Shown here: positions 54,215 through 63,541 of the stretch, piece after piece | Position numbering within the stretch: position 1 is the stretch's first letter | Layout: each line of letters begins with the position of its first letter | Source: Streptomyces sp. JH14 | GTDB taxonomy: Bacteria; Actinomycetota; Actinomycetes; Streptomycetales; Streptomycetaceae | Direction of reading: 5' to 3' | NCBI RefSeq assembly: GCF_029428675.1 | Contig: NZ_JAJNEL010000001.1 | Coordinates: forward strand, 62,001-126,000 | Length of the DNA stretch: 64,000 bases | Notes under the pieces: generated by a model | What the model was told of the DNA's origin: nothing | What the model saw: the letters and a program-made list of their open reading frames with translations, nothing else | Databases searched by the model: none | Made by a program: the position numbers and the translations under genes

Positions 54215-54925
54215 TCAGGGCAGCGCGGTGAGAGCGGTCGACCCGCGAGCACCCCGGCTGATCAGCCCGTCGATGATCGCCTCGAGTTCGTCGGCGACCG
54301 AGTAGTCGGCGGCGTAGGTACGCCACTGGTCCTTGATCGCGGTGAGCCGCGGCAACTCCTCCGCGTCCTCCTCAGTGATCATCTCGGGGAAGCAGTGGCT
54401 GCTCGGCGGGTGCTCCGCGCGGCGGGCGGCGGCCCTGCGGAAGATCAGGTCGCTGTAGATGTACTGCCATATCGTCCAGCAGGCACGTACCGACCGGGCC
54501 GGGGAGAGACCGCAGTTCTGGGCACAGTCGAGAATCTCCTCCACCATCCACAGGGCATCTCTGTCGGTGAGCTCGCCCAGCGCCAGGACGTCGAGTACCC
54601 ACGGGATACGGCTGAGGACCCCGTGTGCGTGCACAGCGACGGCGAGCAGCCGTTCGCGAGGATCCTCAGGCAGTTCGGGACGCGGGAAGGCGCCCATGGT
54701 CCCGGACAGGGTGAGCATCAGCAGCTCGTCCTTGTCCCGTACGTAGTGGTAGAGCGCCATCGGCGTGCTGCCGAGTTCCTTCGCCACCCGTCGCATGCTC
54801 AGGGCGTCCAGGCCCTCCTCCTCGAGGATGCGGCGCGCGGTGGCGACCATCGTGTCGGGGTCGAGCCTGCGCGGCCGACCCACGGACCGCCGGCCCGCTG
54901 CCTGCTTCTTCTCTGCACCCGACAC
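54215..54925 (-). CDS. TetR-family transcriptional regulator
   Basis: A 236-residue protein from GTG (VSGAEKKQAAGRRSVGRPRR), GGAGGAG upstream. The DNA-binding domain spans about 20-80: PDTMVATARRILEEEGLDAL, MRRVAKELGSTPMALYHYVR and DKDELLMLTL, with the YHYV recognition-helix end typical of the TetR_C group that includes tetracycline-type repressors. The ligand domain (about 85-236) is helical and unassigned. The Lys/Arg-rich start is usual in Streptomyces. It is the last gene of a minus-strand run starting at the antiporter. Confidence 0.9.
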   Translation of the reverse strand: MSGAEKKQAAGRRSVGRPRRLDPDTMVATARRILEEEGLDALSMRRVAKELGSTPMALYHYVRDKDELLMLTLSGTMGAFPRPELPEDPRERLLAVAVHAHGVLSRIPWVLDVLALGELTDRDALWMVEEILDCAQNCGLSPARSVRACWTIWQYIYSDLIFRRAAARRAEHPPSSHCFPEMITEEDAEELPRLTAIKDQWRTYAADYSVADELEAIIDGLISRGARGSTALTALP

Positions 54926-55010
54926 GACTCCATTCTCCTCCCGTCTCCCCTCCGTGGCCTTCTCTTGTACGCGTACGGAAATCCCGCGACGTCCGGCCCG
55001 GGAGGGGGTG

Positions 55011-56237
55011 TCAGAGCCGGACGATGACCAGGGCGGTGTCATCGGTGGCGCCGTCGGGCGGGAGCAGTTCGAGCAGGACGGCGTCGGCAAGGGGCTCGGG
55101 GGTGGATTCCCGGTGCCGGACGAGGGAGGCGGCGAGACGGTCGAGGCCGATGTCGATGTCCTCGCGGCGGCGCTCGATCAGACCGTCGGTGTACAGGACA
55201 AGCGTGTCGCCCTCGATGAAGGCGGTGGCGGCCTGGGGCCGCGGTACCTGATCGAGGCGGGCGCCGAGCGGCGGGTCGGTGGCCCGGTCGAGGAATTCCA
55301 CCGTGCCGTCGGTGCGCAGCAGGGCGGGTGGAGGGTGCCCGGCGCTGCTGTAGGTGAGGATGTGCGTCTCCCAGTCGATGCACGTATCGACCACCGTGGT
55401 GTTCTCGGCCCCGTCGACCGAGCGGGAGTACAGGTCGAGGACGTCCAGGGCGCGGGCCGGGCCGTCGGCGACGCGGGAGACGGCGCTGAGAGCGCTGCGG
55501 AGCAGACCCATGCTGCCGGCGGCCTGCAGGCCGTGGCCGACGACGTCGCCCACGGCGACGCCGACGCGGTCGCCGGGCAGGTCGACCAGGTCGTACCAGT
55601 CGCCGCACACGTTCAGCGCGCCGACGGCGGGCCGGTAGCGCACGGCGACCCGGAGGTGACCGACCGGCCCGGGGGCGGGCAGCATCGCCTTCTGCAGGGC
55701 GAGGGCCACTTCGCGTTCCCGGGCGTGGGCCTGCCGCAGCCGCTCGTTGACCTCCTGCAGTTCCCGGGCCCGGGTGTAGAGCTCGGCCTCCAGCACGCGG
55801 CCCCGGCTGCTGTCCGATCGCTCACGGGCCTTGATGAGTTCGGTCACCTCCTCCACCCGGTGCACCAGCAGGACCACCCGCCCGTCCGGTCCGGACACCG
55901 GGGCGTTGACCGGGCTCCAGTACCGCTCCTCCCACTCGCCGGGCCGGAGCAAGGACTGGACGTCATAGCGCTGCAGCGCCATGGCGTCCCGCTCACCGGT
56001 GGCCAGCACCCGCTTGAGCGACGCCTCCAGATTCCGCATGCCGCTCGGGGTCGTGGCGTTCGGATTGTCGGGGAACACGTCGAACAGATACCGCCCGACC
56101 ACCTGCTCGCGCGTGCGCCCGGACATACGGAGGAACTCCTCGTTCGCGTCCGCGTACACCAGCTCGGGAGTCAGCAGCGCCACCATGCCGGGCAGCCCCT
56201 GGAACACCGCCGCGTAGTCGATCCCCGCAACCGCCAT
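55011..56237 (-). CDS. PAS-SpoIIE (PP2C) phosphatase
   Basis: A 408-residue protein, MAVAGIDYAAVFQGLPGMVA. PAS domain about 5-130 (LVYADANEEFLRMSGRTREQ, WSPVNAPVSGPDGRVVLLVH), coiled linker about 130-175, then the phosphatase: LNVCGDWYDLVDLPGDRVGV, VGDVVGHGLQAAGSMGLLRS, YSSAGHPPPALL, LVLYTDGLIERR and GATDDTALVIVRL; the Asp ligands are all present. It could control an anti-sigma antagonist in response to a PAS-bound signal. It lies 68 bases behind the arginine deiminase gene on the same strand. Confidence 0.92.
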   Translation of the reverse strand: MAVAGIDYAAVFQGLPGMVALLTPELVYADANEEFLRMSGRTREQVVGRYLFDVFPDNPNATTPSGMRNLEASLKRVLATGERDAMALQRYDVQSLLRPGEWEERYWSPVNAPVSGPDGRVVLLVHRVEEVTELIKARERSDSSRGRVLEAELYTRARELQEVNERLRQAHAREREVALALQKAMLPAPGPVGHLRVAVRYRPAVGALNVCGDWYDLVDLPGDRVGVAVGDVVGHGLQAAGSMGLLRSALSAVSRVADGPARALDVLDLYSRSVDGAENTTVVDTCIDWETHILTYSSAGHPPPALLRTDGTVEFLDRATDPPLGARLDQVPRPQAATAFIEGDTLVLYTDGLIERRREDIDIGLDRLAASLVRHRESTPEPLADAVLLELLPPDGATDDTALVIVRL

Positions 56238-56305
56238 GCTCAGCCTCTGCCTCCGTGTCCGCCGCCGTCCAGGGCCAGTCGACCCGCTCCGAGCCCGCCC
56301 CTGTG

Positions 56306-57565
56306 TCAGAAGTCGACGGCCTCGCGGACCAGCGGACACGTCATGCAGTGGCCGCCGCCACGCCCACGGCCGAGCTCGGCGCCGACGATGGTGATGACCT
56401 CGACCCCGGCCTTGCGCAGAAGGGCGTTGGTCTGCGTGTTGCGGTCGTAGGTGAAGACGACACCCGGCTCCAGGGCGACCGCGTTGTTGCCGCTGTCCCA
56501 CTGCTGCCGCTCGGAGGCGTACACGTCGCCGCCCGTCTCGATCACCCGCAGGCCGGGCAGACCGAGTCCCGTGGCAACGACGTCCACGAAGGCGGCCGAC
56601 CCCTCGTCGGTGACCTCGACCCCCGTCGCCTTGTCGCTGGGGCGCAGGGAGAAGGTGTGCATCGCGTCCACGATCGTCGGGTAGACCGTCACGATGTCGC
56701 GGTCGGCGAACGTGAAGACGGTGTCCAGGTGCATCGCCGAACGGAGCCTGGGCATGCCCGCGACGATGACGTGTTCGGCGGCGCCGTTCCTGAAGAGCGA
56801 GGCTGCGACCTGGGTGATGGCCTGGCGGGAGGTGCGTTCGCTCATGCCCATGAGGACGACGCCGTTGCCGACGGGCATGATGTCGCCGCCCTCGAACGTG
56901 GCCTGCCCCCAGTCCTGCTCGGGGTCGCCCCACCACACCGTGGAGCCCTTGAAGTCCGGGTGGAAGGTGTAGATGGCCTTCATCAGGAGGGTCTCGCCGT
57001 GCCGGGCGGGCCAATAGAGGGGATTCAGCGTCACACCTCCGTAGAGCCAGCAGGTGGTGTCGCGGGTGTAGAGCGTGTTCGGCAGCGGTGGCATGAGGTA
57101 CTCGCGCGCCCCCGTCGAATCGCGGGCGAGCGCGACGTACCCCGAACGGAACGCATCCGGCAGGTCCATGGTGGCGAGCCCGCCGATCAGGTACTCGGCG
57201 AGCCGGTGCTCATCGAGTGACTCCAGGAAGGCCCGGGTGTCGTCGATGAGTCCGATGCCCACCTCGTTCGCGGTGATCTTCCGGTCCAGCAGCCAGGTAC
57301 GGGCCTCCGGAATCGCCATGGTCCGGGCGAGCAGGTCGTGCAGTTCGACGACCTCGACACCGCCCTGGATCAGCCTGCCGACGAAGTCGGCGTGGTCACG
57401 CTGGGCGTTCTCCACCCACATGACGTCGTCGAAGAGCAGTTCGTCGGAGTTGGTCGGGGTGAGCCGGCGGTGCGCCAGGCCGGGCGCGCATACCAGTACC
57501 TTGCGCAGTCTTCCGACTTCGGAATGGACGCCGAGCGCCTGCGCGGGGGTGGTGGTGTCAGTCAC
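56306..57565 (-). CDS. arcA: arginine deiminase
   Basis: A 419-residue enzyme, [20 protein letters not shown]. Family blocks: [59 protein letters not shown] (Glu-x2-Asp), [13 protein letters not shown], and [20 protein letters not shown] with the nucleophile Cys407. It converts arginine to citrulline and ammonia, the first step of the ADI pathway, which can yield ATP without oxygen. The partner carbamate kinase and ornithine carbamoyltransferase are not nearby. It is 43 bases after the antiporter gene on the same strand. Confidence 0.96.
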   Translation of the reverse strand: MTDTTTPAQALGVHSEVGRLRKVLVCAPGLAHRRLTPTNSDELLFDDVMWVENAQRDHADFVGRLIQGGVEVVELHDLLARTMAIPEARTWLLDRKITANEVGIGLIDDTRAFLESLDEHRLAEYLIGGLATMDLPDAFRSGYVALARDSTGAREYLMPPLPNTLYTRDTTCWLYGGVTLNPLYWPARHGETLLMKAIYTFHPDFKGSTVWWGDPEQDWGQATFEGGDIMPVGNGVVLMGMSERTSRQAITQVAASLFRNGAAEHVIVAGMPRLRSAMHLDTVFTFADRDIVTVYPTIVDAMHTFSLRPSDKATGVEVTDEGSAAFVDVVATGLGLPGLRVIETGGDVYASERQQWDSGNNAVALEPGVVFTYDRNTQTNALLRKAGVEVITIVGAELGRGRGGGHCMTCPLVREAVDF

Positions 57566-57608
57566 GGTGTGCCTTTTCGCAGGAGGGAGACAGGGGTGAG
57601 ACGTGCTG

Positions 57609-59075
57609 TCAGAGCTCGATCCAGCCGGCCGCCAGGGCGATCACACCCACGACGGCGCCCGCGACCGAGACGGCGCACATGACCGCTTCGGCGGGCGAGA
57701 ACAGCCGCTTGTTCTGCTCGCGCCGGGCCTTGACGAACAAGAACGTCGAGGGGGCGTAGATGATCAGGGAGACCAGCAGGAACCTCAGGCCCGCGGCGTA
57801 CACCAGGAATGCGGTGTAGACCGTGGCCAGCACGGCGACGACCATGTCCCGACGGATTCCGCCTCCCGCCCCTCCCTCCGGGCCGGGCCTGGACGCGATC
57901 CTGACGGCGAAGGCGGCCGCGAGAAGGAACGGGATCAGGCTGAGCACGCTGGTCAGGTCGAGGGCGAAATTGAAGGCGTCGTCCGAGAACATCGTGACGA
58001 CCAGGACGATCTGACTCAGCGCGGTGGACAGGAGCAGCGCGGGGACGGGGACGTCGGCCGCGGTGGACCGGCCGAGGAAGCGCGGCATGTCGTCGTCCTT
58101 GGCCGCGACGAACAGCACCTCGGCCGCCATCAGCGTCCACGCCAGATAGGCGCCGAGCACGGAGACGATGAGCCCGACGCTGACGAAGACCATGCCCCAG
58201 GTGCCAACCGCCGCCTCGAGCACGCCCGCCATCGACGGCTGGCGCAGCTCGGCGATCTCGCTCATCGGCAGGATTCCGTACGACACGATCGTGACCGAGG
58301 CGAAGACGGCGAAGACGCTCACGAACCCCAGCACCGTGGCCTTGCCGACGTCCTCACGCCGTTTGGCGTGGCGGGAGTAGACGCTGGCGCCCTCGACCCC
58401 GAGAAAGACGAAGACGGTGGCGAGCATGGTGCCGCGGACCTGGTGGAACAGGGAACCGGCGTAGTCGGCGCCGCCGAAGTTGTCCACGAAGACGGACGGG
58501 TCGAAGCAGAAGAGGGAGAGGAGGACGAAGACCAGGATCGGGACGACCTTGGCCACGGTCACCACTCTGTTGATCGCCGCCGCTTCCTTCACCCCGCGCC
58601 GGATCAGAAGGAAGAACGCCCACAGTCCGATGGATGACAGGACGACCGCGAGGAGCGTGTCACCGTCGCCGAGCGCGGGTGCGATGGCGCCGATCGTCGA
58701 CATGATCAGCACCCAGTAGGTGACGTTGCCGACGCAAGCGCTCGCCCAGTACCCGAACGCCGAGAAGAAGCCGAGGTACTCGCCGAAGCCGGCCTTGGCG
58801 TAGGCGTAGACACCGGCGTCGAGGTCGGGCCTGCGTACTGCGAGCGTCTGGAACACGAACGCCAGCATCAGCATGCCGACGCCCGCGATGACCCATGAGA
58901 TCAGCGCGCCGGCGACTCCCGTCTCCTCGGCGAACCTCCGGGGCAGGGAGAACACCCCGGCGCCCACCATCGAACCGACGACCATCGCCGTCAGCGTGAA
59001 CAGCGTCAGCTTGGCCGCAGGCCGCCCTTCGGCCGCAGCGGTGGGGGTGGCGGCCCCGGTGTCGGAGTCGGTCAT
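57609..59075 (-). CDS. arcD: APC-family arginine/ornithine antiporter
   Basis: A 488-residue transporter, [20 protein letters not shown], twelve membrane helices. The first helix [20 protein letters not shown] has the GxG substrate motif of the basic-amino-acid/polyamine APC group; [40 protein letters not shown] and [12 protein letters not shown] are typical of arginine/ornithine antiporters. GGGAGGGGG precedes the ATG. It would import arginine for the adjacent deiminase in exchange for ornithine. Confidence 0.93.
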   Translation of the reverse strand: MTDSDTGAATPTAAAEGRPAAKLTLFTLTAMVVGSMVGAGVFSLPRRFAEETGVAGALISWVIAGVGMLMLAFVFQTLAVRRPDLDAGVYAYAKAGFGEYLGFFSAFGYWASACVGNVTYWVLIMSTIGAIAPALGDGDTLLAVVLSSIGLWAFFLLIRRGVKEAAAINRVVTVAKVVPILVFVLLSLFCFDPSVFVDNFGGADYAGSLFHQVRGTMLATVFVFLGVEGASVYSRHAKRREDVGKATVLGFVSVFAVFASVTIVSYGILPMSEIAELRQPSMAGVLEAAVGTWGMVFVSVGLIVSVLGAYLAWTLMAAEVLFVAAKDDDMPRFLGRSTAADVPVPALLLSTALSQIVLVVTMFSDDAFNFALDLTSVLSLIPFLLAAAFAVRIASRPGPEGGAGGGIRRDMVVAVLATVYTAFLVYAAGLRFLLVSLIIYAPSTFLFVKARREQNKRLFSPAEAVMCAVSVAGAVVGVIALAAGWIEL

Positions 59076-59611
59076 CAATTCCCCCTCCCACGCGCCCTGC
59101 TGGACGGCGAGCCTGCTGTGCGCGGTCGTCCGTAGCGGTCGTGACCGGTGCGTTCCTTCGTACGGGGTACGGCGGGGACGACCACATCGGCCGGGTGTGT
59201 GCGGCGGTCTCCGGTCTGCGGGGCCGTCGCGAACGAGCGGGCCACCGGAAGGGCCGGAGCGAGGGGGGACGACCGCCTCAGCGCCGCCGGCATCCGGGCC
59301 GCGGGCCTACGACCTGCCTGGTCATCGTCTGTCACATCAGCTCCGGTTCGCACAGGGGCCGTGCCGACCGCGACACCGCATGTCCGTCGGGAGGCAAATC
59401 TAGTGCCGTTCAATCATTTTGTCGCGCTATGAACCAATTGCGCGCTTATGCTGCCCTTTCGGTGCTTCGACCGAAGCGGGGCGGGACGCTGCCACCCATT
59501 CGGGTCGGGCCTGTTGCCCGACGCCTGCCCGGCCGGTCGGATGGCACTGTGCCCGTGGCGGTCACACGCTGCACGAGTTCGAGGGACGGTCACCGTCGGA
59601 AGGCAGGGGCC
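59076..59611. other. divergent intergenic region, antiporter genes
   Basis: About 535 bases between the arginine antiporter and CPA1 antiporter starts. An AT-rich patch at 59398-59455 is the best promoter candidate. A small inverted repeat TTCGGT/ACCGAA lies at 59458-59475. No gene is supported: the open frames that extend across it lack gene-like composition and ribosome sites. Confidence 0.45.
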
Positions 59612-60829
59612 ATGCTTGCCGTCGCGGTCATCGCGGGAATCCTGTTCGTCTGGGCACTTCTCGCACACCGGCTCGCCCGTTGGAGCATCACCGCTCCCAT
59701 CGCCATGATGGCAGCGGGCATCGCGCTGACCGGCGGTTCGGATCCCCCGCTCCACTTCGACCTCGATACGGCCACCTTCGAGCACACGGTGGAGGTCATC
59801 CTGGCGCTGCTGCTCTTCGTCGATGCCATCGAAGTCCCGGGAGGGATCCTCGGCAGGGAGAAAGGCCTGGTCCTGCGCCTGATCGGAGGCGCCTTGCCGC
59901 TCACCCTGTGCGCAGCGTTCCTGGCCGCACTCGCCTTCTTTCCCGATCAGCCGGGGTGGATCCTCGCGGTCCTGGCGACCGTCGTCGTCCCTCTGGATCT
60001 GGCGCCCGCTTCGGCCGTCATCCGCGACAGCAGGATTCCCGCGCGGCTCCGTGAAGTGCTCAACGTCGAAGGAGGCCTCAACGACGGAATCCTCTCGCCG
60101 GTCTTTCTGCTGTGCATCGCCGCCAGCGCCGAGTCGTTCGTACGGGCCGCCGACTACGCGGGCGCGTTGCTCGAAGCAGTCCAGGCCGCCGCCTGGGCCG
60201 TCGCCACGGGTCTGGTCATCGGCTACGCGGCCGGATGGCTGCTGCGCCGGTCCTGGGCATGTGGATGGACCCGGCCCTCGGCGCTGAGGCTCGGTGTACT
60301 CACCGTGCCCGTGGCGGCGTACACCCTGTCCGGCGCGCTGGGGGGAAACGGATTCGTCGCCGCCTTCGTCGCGGGCGTCTGCTTCGCCCCCGCGGCACGC
60401 CGGCTTCCCGAAGGCGCGGTGGAGATGACCGACGATCTGGCCGCGCTCATGACCATTGCGCTGTGGTTCCTCTTCGGGCAGATCGTCAACGACGCGTTCT
60501 GGGACGGATTCAATTTCTCGGTGATCCTCTACGCGCTCGTCGCCCTCACGCTCGTCCGCATGCTTCCCGTCCTCATCGCGCTCGCGGGGACGGGGATGAA
60601 ACTGACGGACAAGCTGTTCCTCGGATGGATGGGTCCGAGAGGCGTGACATCCATCGTCTTCGGATCCCTCGCGGTCATCGAACTTCCCACTCCGAGCGGT
60701 GATTTCATCGCCCAGGTGATGACCATCACCGTCATGCTCAGCATCGTGCTGCACGGTCTGAGCACCGAGCCGATCAGCCGCCGCTACGGCCGCGTCAGGG
60801 AGATCCGGCCGGCCGTCCCCACAGGCTGA
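59612..60829 (+). CDS. cation:proton antiporter (CPA1/NhaP type)
   Basis: A 405-residue membrane protein, MLAVAVIAGILFVWALLAHR, twelve helices. Transport core: TVVVPLDLAPASAVIRDSRI and LREVLNVEGGLNDGILSPVF, where the GGLNDG block is the ion-binding site of NhaP-type antiporters; FLGWMGPRGVTSIVFG is the second conserved helix. It would exchange sodium or potassium for protons. AGGCAGGGG precedes the ATG. It may be linked functionally with the divergent arginine/ornithine system through pH balance. Confidence 0.88.
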   Translation: MLAVAVIAGILFVWALLAHRLARWSITAPIAMMAAGIALTGGSDPPLHFDLDTATFEHTVEVILALLLFVDAIEVPGGILGREKGLVLRLIGGALPLTLCAAFLAALAFFPDQPGWILAVLATVVVPLDLAPASAVIRDSRIPARLREVLNVEGGLNDGILSPVFLLCIAASAESFVRAADYAGALLEAVQAAAWAVATGLVIGYAAGWLLRRSWACGWTRPSALRLGVLTVPVAAYTLSGALGGNGFVAAFVAGVCFAPAARRLPEGAVEMTDDLAALMTIALWFLFGQIVNDAFWDGFNFSVILYALVALTLVRMLPVLIALAGTGMKLTDKLFLGWMGPRGVTSIVFGSLAVIELPTPSGDFIAQVMTITVMLSIVLHGLSTEPISRRYGRVREIRPAVPTG

Positions 60830-61046
60830 ACCGTTCCCGGCCCCGCACGGGCGCGCGAAGCACGCAAGGACGGTGCCGGCGCCCGGCCTCCGCGCTTCGC
60901 CGCAGGACTACCGGCCTGCGCAGGGTGAAAACGGACCAGTGAAGGTGAGTACACCCCACGCGTGCAGCAACCGGTCCGGCATAGCTTCGGCGGTGGCGGC
61001 AGCAGGCCGCCGCCCCTTCGCCGTCCCGCACCGAGGATCTGATCCC

Positions 61047-62318
61047 ATGCCGATGCAGCCCTGGTTCTCCGAAGCCAAACTGGGCATCTTCGTCCACTAC
61101 GGCATCTACGCCGTCGACGGAGTACCCGAGTCCTGGTCCTTCTACACCGGGCAGGTACCGCACGACCACTACATGAAGCAGCTGGACGGCTTCACGGCCT
61201 CGGACTACGACCCCGGGGTCTGGGCCGGTCTCTTCGCCCGCGCGGGGGCGAAGTACGCCGTACTGACCGCCCGCCACCACGACGGCGTGGCCCTCTGGGA
61301 CACCGAGCAGGGCGATCTGTCGGTCGTCCGGCGGACGCCCGCCGGCCGCGATCTGCTCGCCGGGTACGCCGAAGCGCTGCGCGCCCAGGGCCTGAAGGTC
61401 GGCCTGTACTACTCGCACTCGGACTGGAATCACCCCGACTACGCGAGCGCCGTCCACCCGGATCCGCCGAACGAAGAGGTCCGCGCCAACCGTTACGCCT
61501 CTGCCGCGCCCGGCCAGGAGGACCCGGAGGCCTGGGCCCGGTTCCTCGCGTACCGCAACGCACAGGTCGGCGAGCTGGTCACGCGCTTCCGCCCCGACCT
61601 GCTGTGGTTCGACGGCGAGTGGGAGCGCAGCGAGGAGCAGTGGGAGATGCGCGAACTGTCCGAGCTGATCCTCGCGGGGAACCCGGACACCGTGCTCAAC
61701 GCGCGCATGCTGAGCTACGGCGACTACTCCACACCCGAACAGGGGGTCCCACTGCTGCCGCCGGAAGGGCCCTGGGAGCTGTGCCTGACGGTCAACGACT
61801 CGTGGGGTTTCCAGCCCCAGGACCACCACCACAAGTCGGTGCGCCAGCTGGTGCGTTACTTCGCGGAGACCATCGGCATGGGCGGCAACCTCCTCCTGGA
61901 CGTCGGCCCGCGGGAGGACGGGACCATCCCCGCCGAGCAGGCCGTCCGACTGGAGGGCCTGGGTACGTGGATCGCCAAGCACTCCGAGGCGGTGTACGGC
62001 ACGGTGGCCGGCCTGCCGCCCGGACACCACTACGGTCCGAGCACGCTGTCCGCCGACCGCCGCACGCTGTATCTGATGTGCTTCGACACGCCGCGCGAGA
62101 CCGTCTCGCTGCGCGGCCTGCGGACGCCGGTCACACGTGTGAGCGTGGTCGGCAGCGGTACCGAGCTGGGGCACCGGCTCGTCGGCGGTCTGGGGGACGT
62201 GCCGGGCGTGCTGTGGATCGATGCGCCCGAGGCGGCCGATACCGACGAGCTCGCCACCGTGCTGGCCGTCGAACTCGACGGCGAACTCGATGTGTACCGG
62301 GGCACGGGCCGGGACTGA
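61047..62318 (+). CDS. GH29 alpha-L-fucosidase
   Basis: A 423-residue protein, MPMQPWFSEAKLGIFVHYGI, with no signal peptide, so probably cytosolic. GH29 features: FVHYGIYAVDGVPESW, YAVLTARHHDGVALWD (substrate His pair 77-78), GLYYSHSDWNHPDY and LLWFDGEWERSEEQW with nucleophile Asp189, then GNLLLDVGPREDGTIP. The C-terminal 90 residues form a beta-sandwich. It removes alpha-linked L-fucose. Convergent (13-base gap) with an AraC regulator and near a sugar isomerase gene, suggesting a fucoside catabolic locus. Confidence 0.93.
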   Translation: MPMQPWFSEAKLGIFVHYGIYAVDGVPESWSFYTGQVPHDHYMKQLDGFTASDYDPGVWAGLFARAGAKYAVLTARHHDGVALWDTEQGDLSVVRRTPAGRDLLAGYAEALRAQGLKVGLYYSHSDWNHPDYASAVHPDPPNEEVRANRYASAAPGQEDPEAWARFLAYRNAQVGELVTRFRPDLLWFDGEWERSEEQWEMRELSELILAGNPDTVLNARMLSYGDYSTPEQGVPLLPPEGPWELCLTVNDSWGFQPQDHHHKSVRQLVRYFAETIGMGGNLLLDVGPREDGTIPAEQAVRLEGLGTWIAKHSEAVYGTVAGLPPGHHYGPSTLSADRRTLYLMCFDTPRETVSLRGLRTPVTRVSVVGSGTELGHRLVGGLGDVPGVLWIDAPEAADTDELATVLAVELDGELDVYRGTGRD

Positions 62319-62331
62319 TGTCCGCCCGGGT

Positions 62332-63129
62332 TCATGCGCCGGCACGGACCGCCCTCGGGGACGCGCCCAGTTCGCGGCGGCACGCCTTGTTGAACGCCTG
62401 CAGGTCCTCGACGCCGATCGCCGCCGCGACCGCGGGGATCGGCAGCGTCGATTCCCGCAGCAGATGCCGGGCGCGCTCCATCCTGCGCCGACGTATGTAG
62501 GCCACCACCGTGGTACCGGTCTCGGCCCGGAACAGCCGGATGAGGTGGTTGTGCGACACCCTGGCCGCCCGGGCCACCTCCGGGACGGTGAGGTGCCCGG
62601 CGAGATGGGACTCGATGTACGCCATGGCCGAGGCGACCGAGGCGTGCGGCCGGGCCTCTCCCCCGGCCGGTTCGGCGAGGTCGGCGACCCGCCACAAGGC
62701 GGACCACACCTCGGCGTCCGCCCGCCGCGGACTGCGCGCCGCGGTCGCGATGGCGCGCAGCAGCAGCTCCGACAGCACCGGCGTCAGCGCCCCGGCGTCC
62801 TGCACCACCGGCACCGTCGACGGATCGCCGGTTCCGGGCAGCCTGAGATGGACGTAGAGGTGCTCGGACCGCCCGCGGTACTGGTAACGCACCACCGCCC
62901 CGGGCGGCACCAGGCTCACATGGCCGGGCCGGACGGCATGGGCCACGCCGTCGACGGTGAGCTCCGCTGCGTACCGGTAGAGGTGCAGCTGCCACAGATC
63001 GGGCAGCCGGAACACGTCGAGCAGACTCGCCGTCCCATGCACCCCGACCCCGGCCGCGACCACCTGCGGTGGCTCGTCGAGCCGCACCGCGCACGCACGT
63101 CCCGGTCGGACCCAGACACCCTGATGCAC
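62332..63129 (-). CDS. AraC-family transcriptional regulator
   Basis: A 265-residue protein, MHQGVWVRPGRACAVRLDEP. N-terminal cupin-like sensor (about 15-110, LHLYRYAAELTVDGVAHAVR, LVPPGAVVRYQYRGRSEH) and two C-terminal helix-turn-helix motifs (about 165-265): LAGHLTVPEVARAARVSHNH, LIRLFRAETGTTVVAYI and PIPAVAAAIGVEDLQAFNKA. Its position between the fucosidase and isomerase genes suggests it activates them in response to a sugar. Confidence 0.92.
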   Translation of the reverse strand: MHQGVWVRPGRACAVRLDEPPQVVAAGVGVHGTASLLDVFRLPDLWQLHLYRYAAELTVDGVAHAVRPGHVSLVPPGAVVRYQYRGRSEHLYVHLRLPGTGDPSTVPVVQDAGALTPVLSELLLRAIATAARSPRRADAEVWSALWRVADLAEPAGGEARPHASVASAMAYIESHLAGHLTVPEVARAARVSHNHLIRLFRAETGTTVVAYIRRRRMERARHLLRESTLPIPAVAAAIGVEDLQAFNKACRRELGASPRAVRAGA

Positions 63130-63541
63130 AGGGAAAATCTACCAGCGCCGGGCGATGCCTCCCGATGACGGCCGGCGGACCGGGCGCAGCCGTGCCCATC
63201 GACGGCCCGGCCCCGGCGGCGAGGCGTCCACCACAACCCGGACCGTCTTCCGAGTTACGTTCCGACCCGGCAGGGAACCGACTAGGCATGGCCGACGCGT
63301 CTTCCCTCGCACCTTCCCGCTGTGACACCGCACTCCCCCGTCGGACGTCGGTGAACACCCTTCGTCGGGACGGGGCGGAGACCGAACCTGCTCCACGCCG
63401 TACCGCACGGGGCCGACGGGAGTGGCGCTCAGGCCGGGGACACCGGAAACGTCCCGGCTTCCCCGTCCACCTGCAGACCGACCGGCCGAAGCGCGTCCCG
63501 TGCACTCCCGGCCCCCATGGATGCAAGGGAAGGAACGCCCG
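63130..63541. other. divergent intergenic region, AraC regulator/isomerase
   Basis: About 410 bases. It must hold the promoters of the AraC regulator and the isomerase; no clear operator, RNA gene or coding sequence was seen, and frames crossing it look like noise. Confidence 0.45.

Noticed and set aside
53886..54326. Longer 146-residue version of the DUF6296-like protein
   Set aside because: The extra N-terminus is Arg-rich, unlike the family, and reaches into the end of the TetR gene; the internal Met with GGAG upstream fits better.
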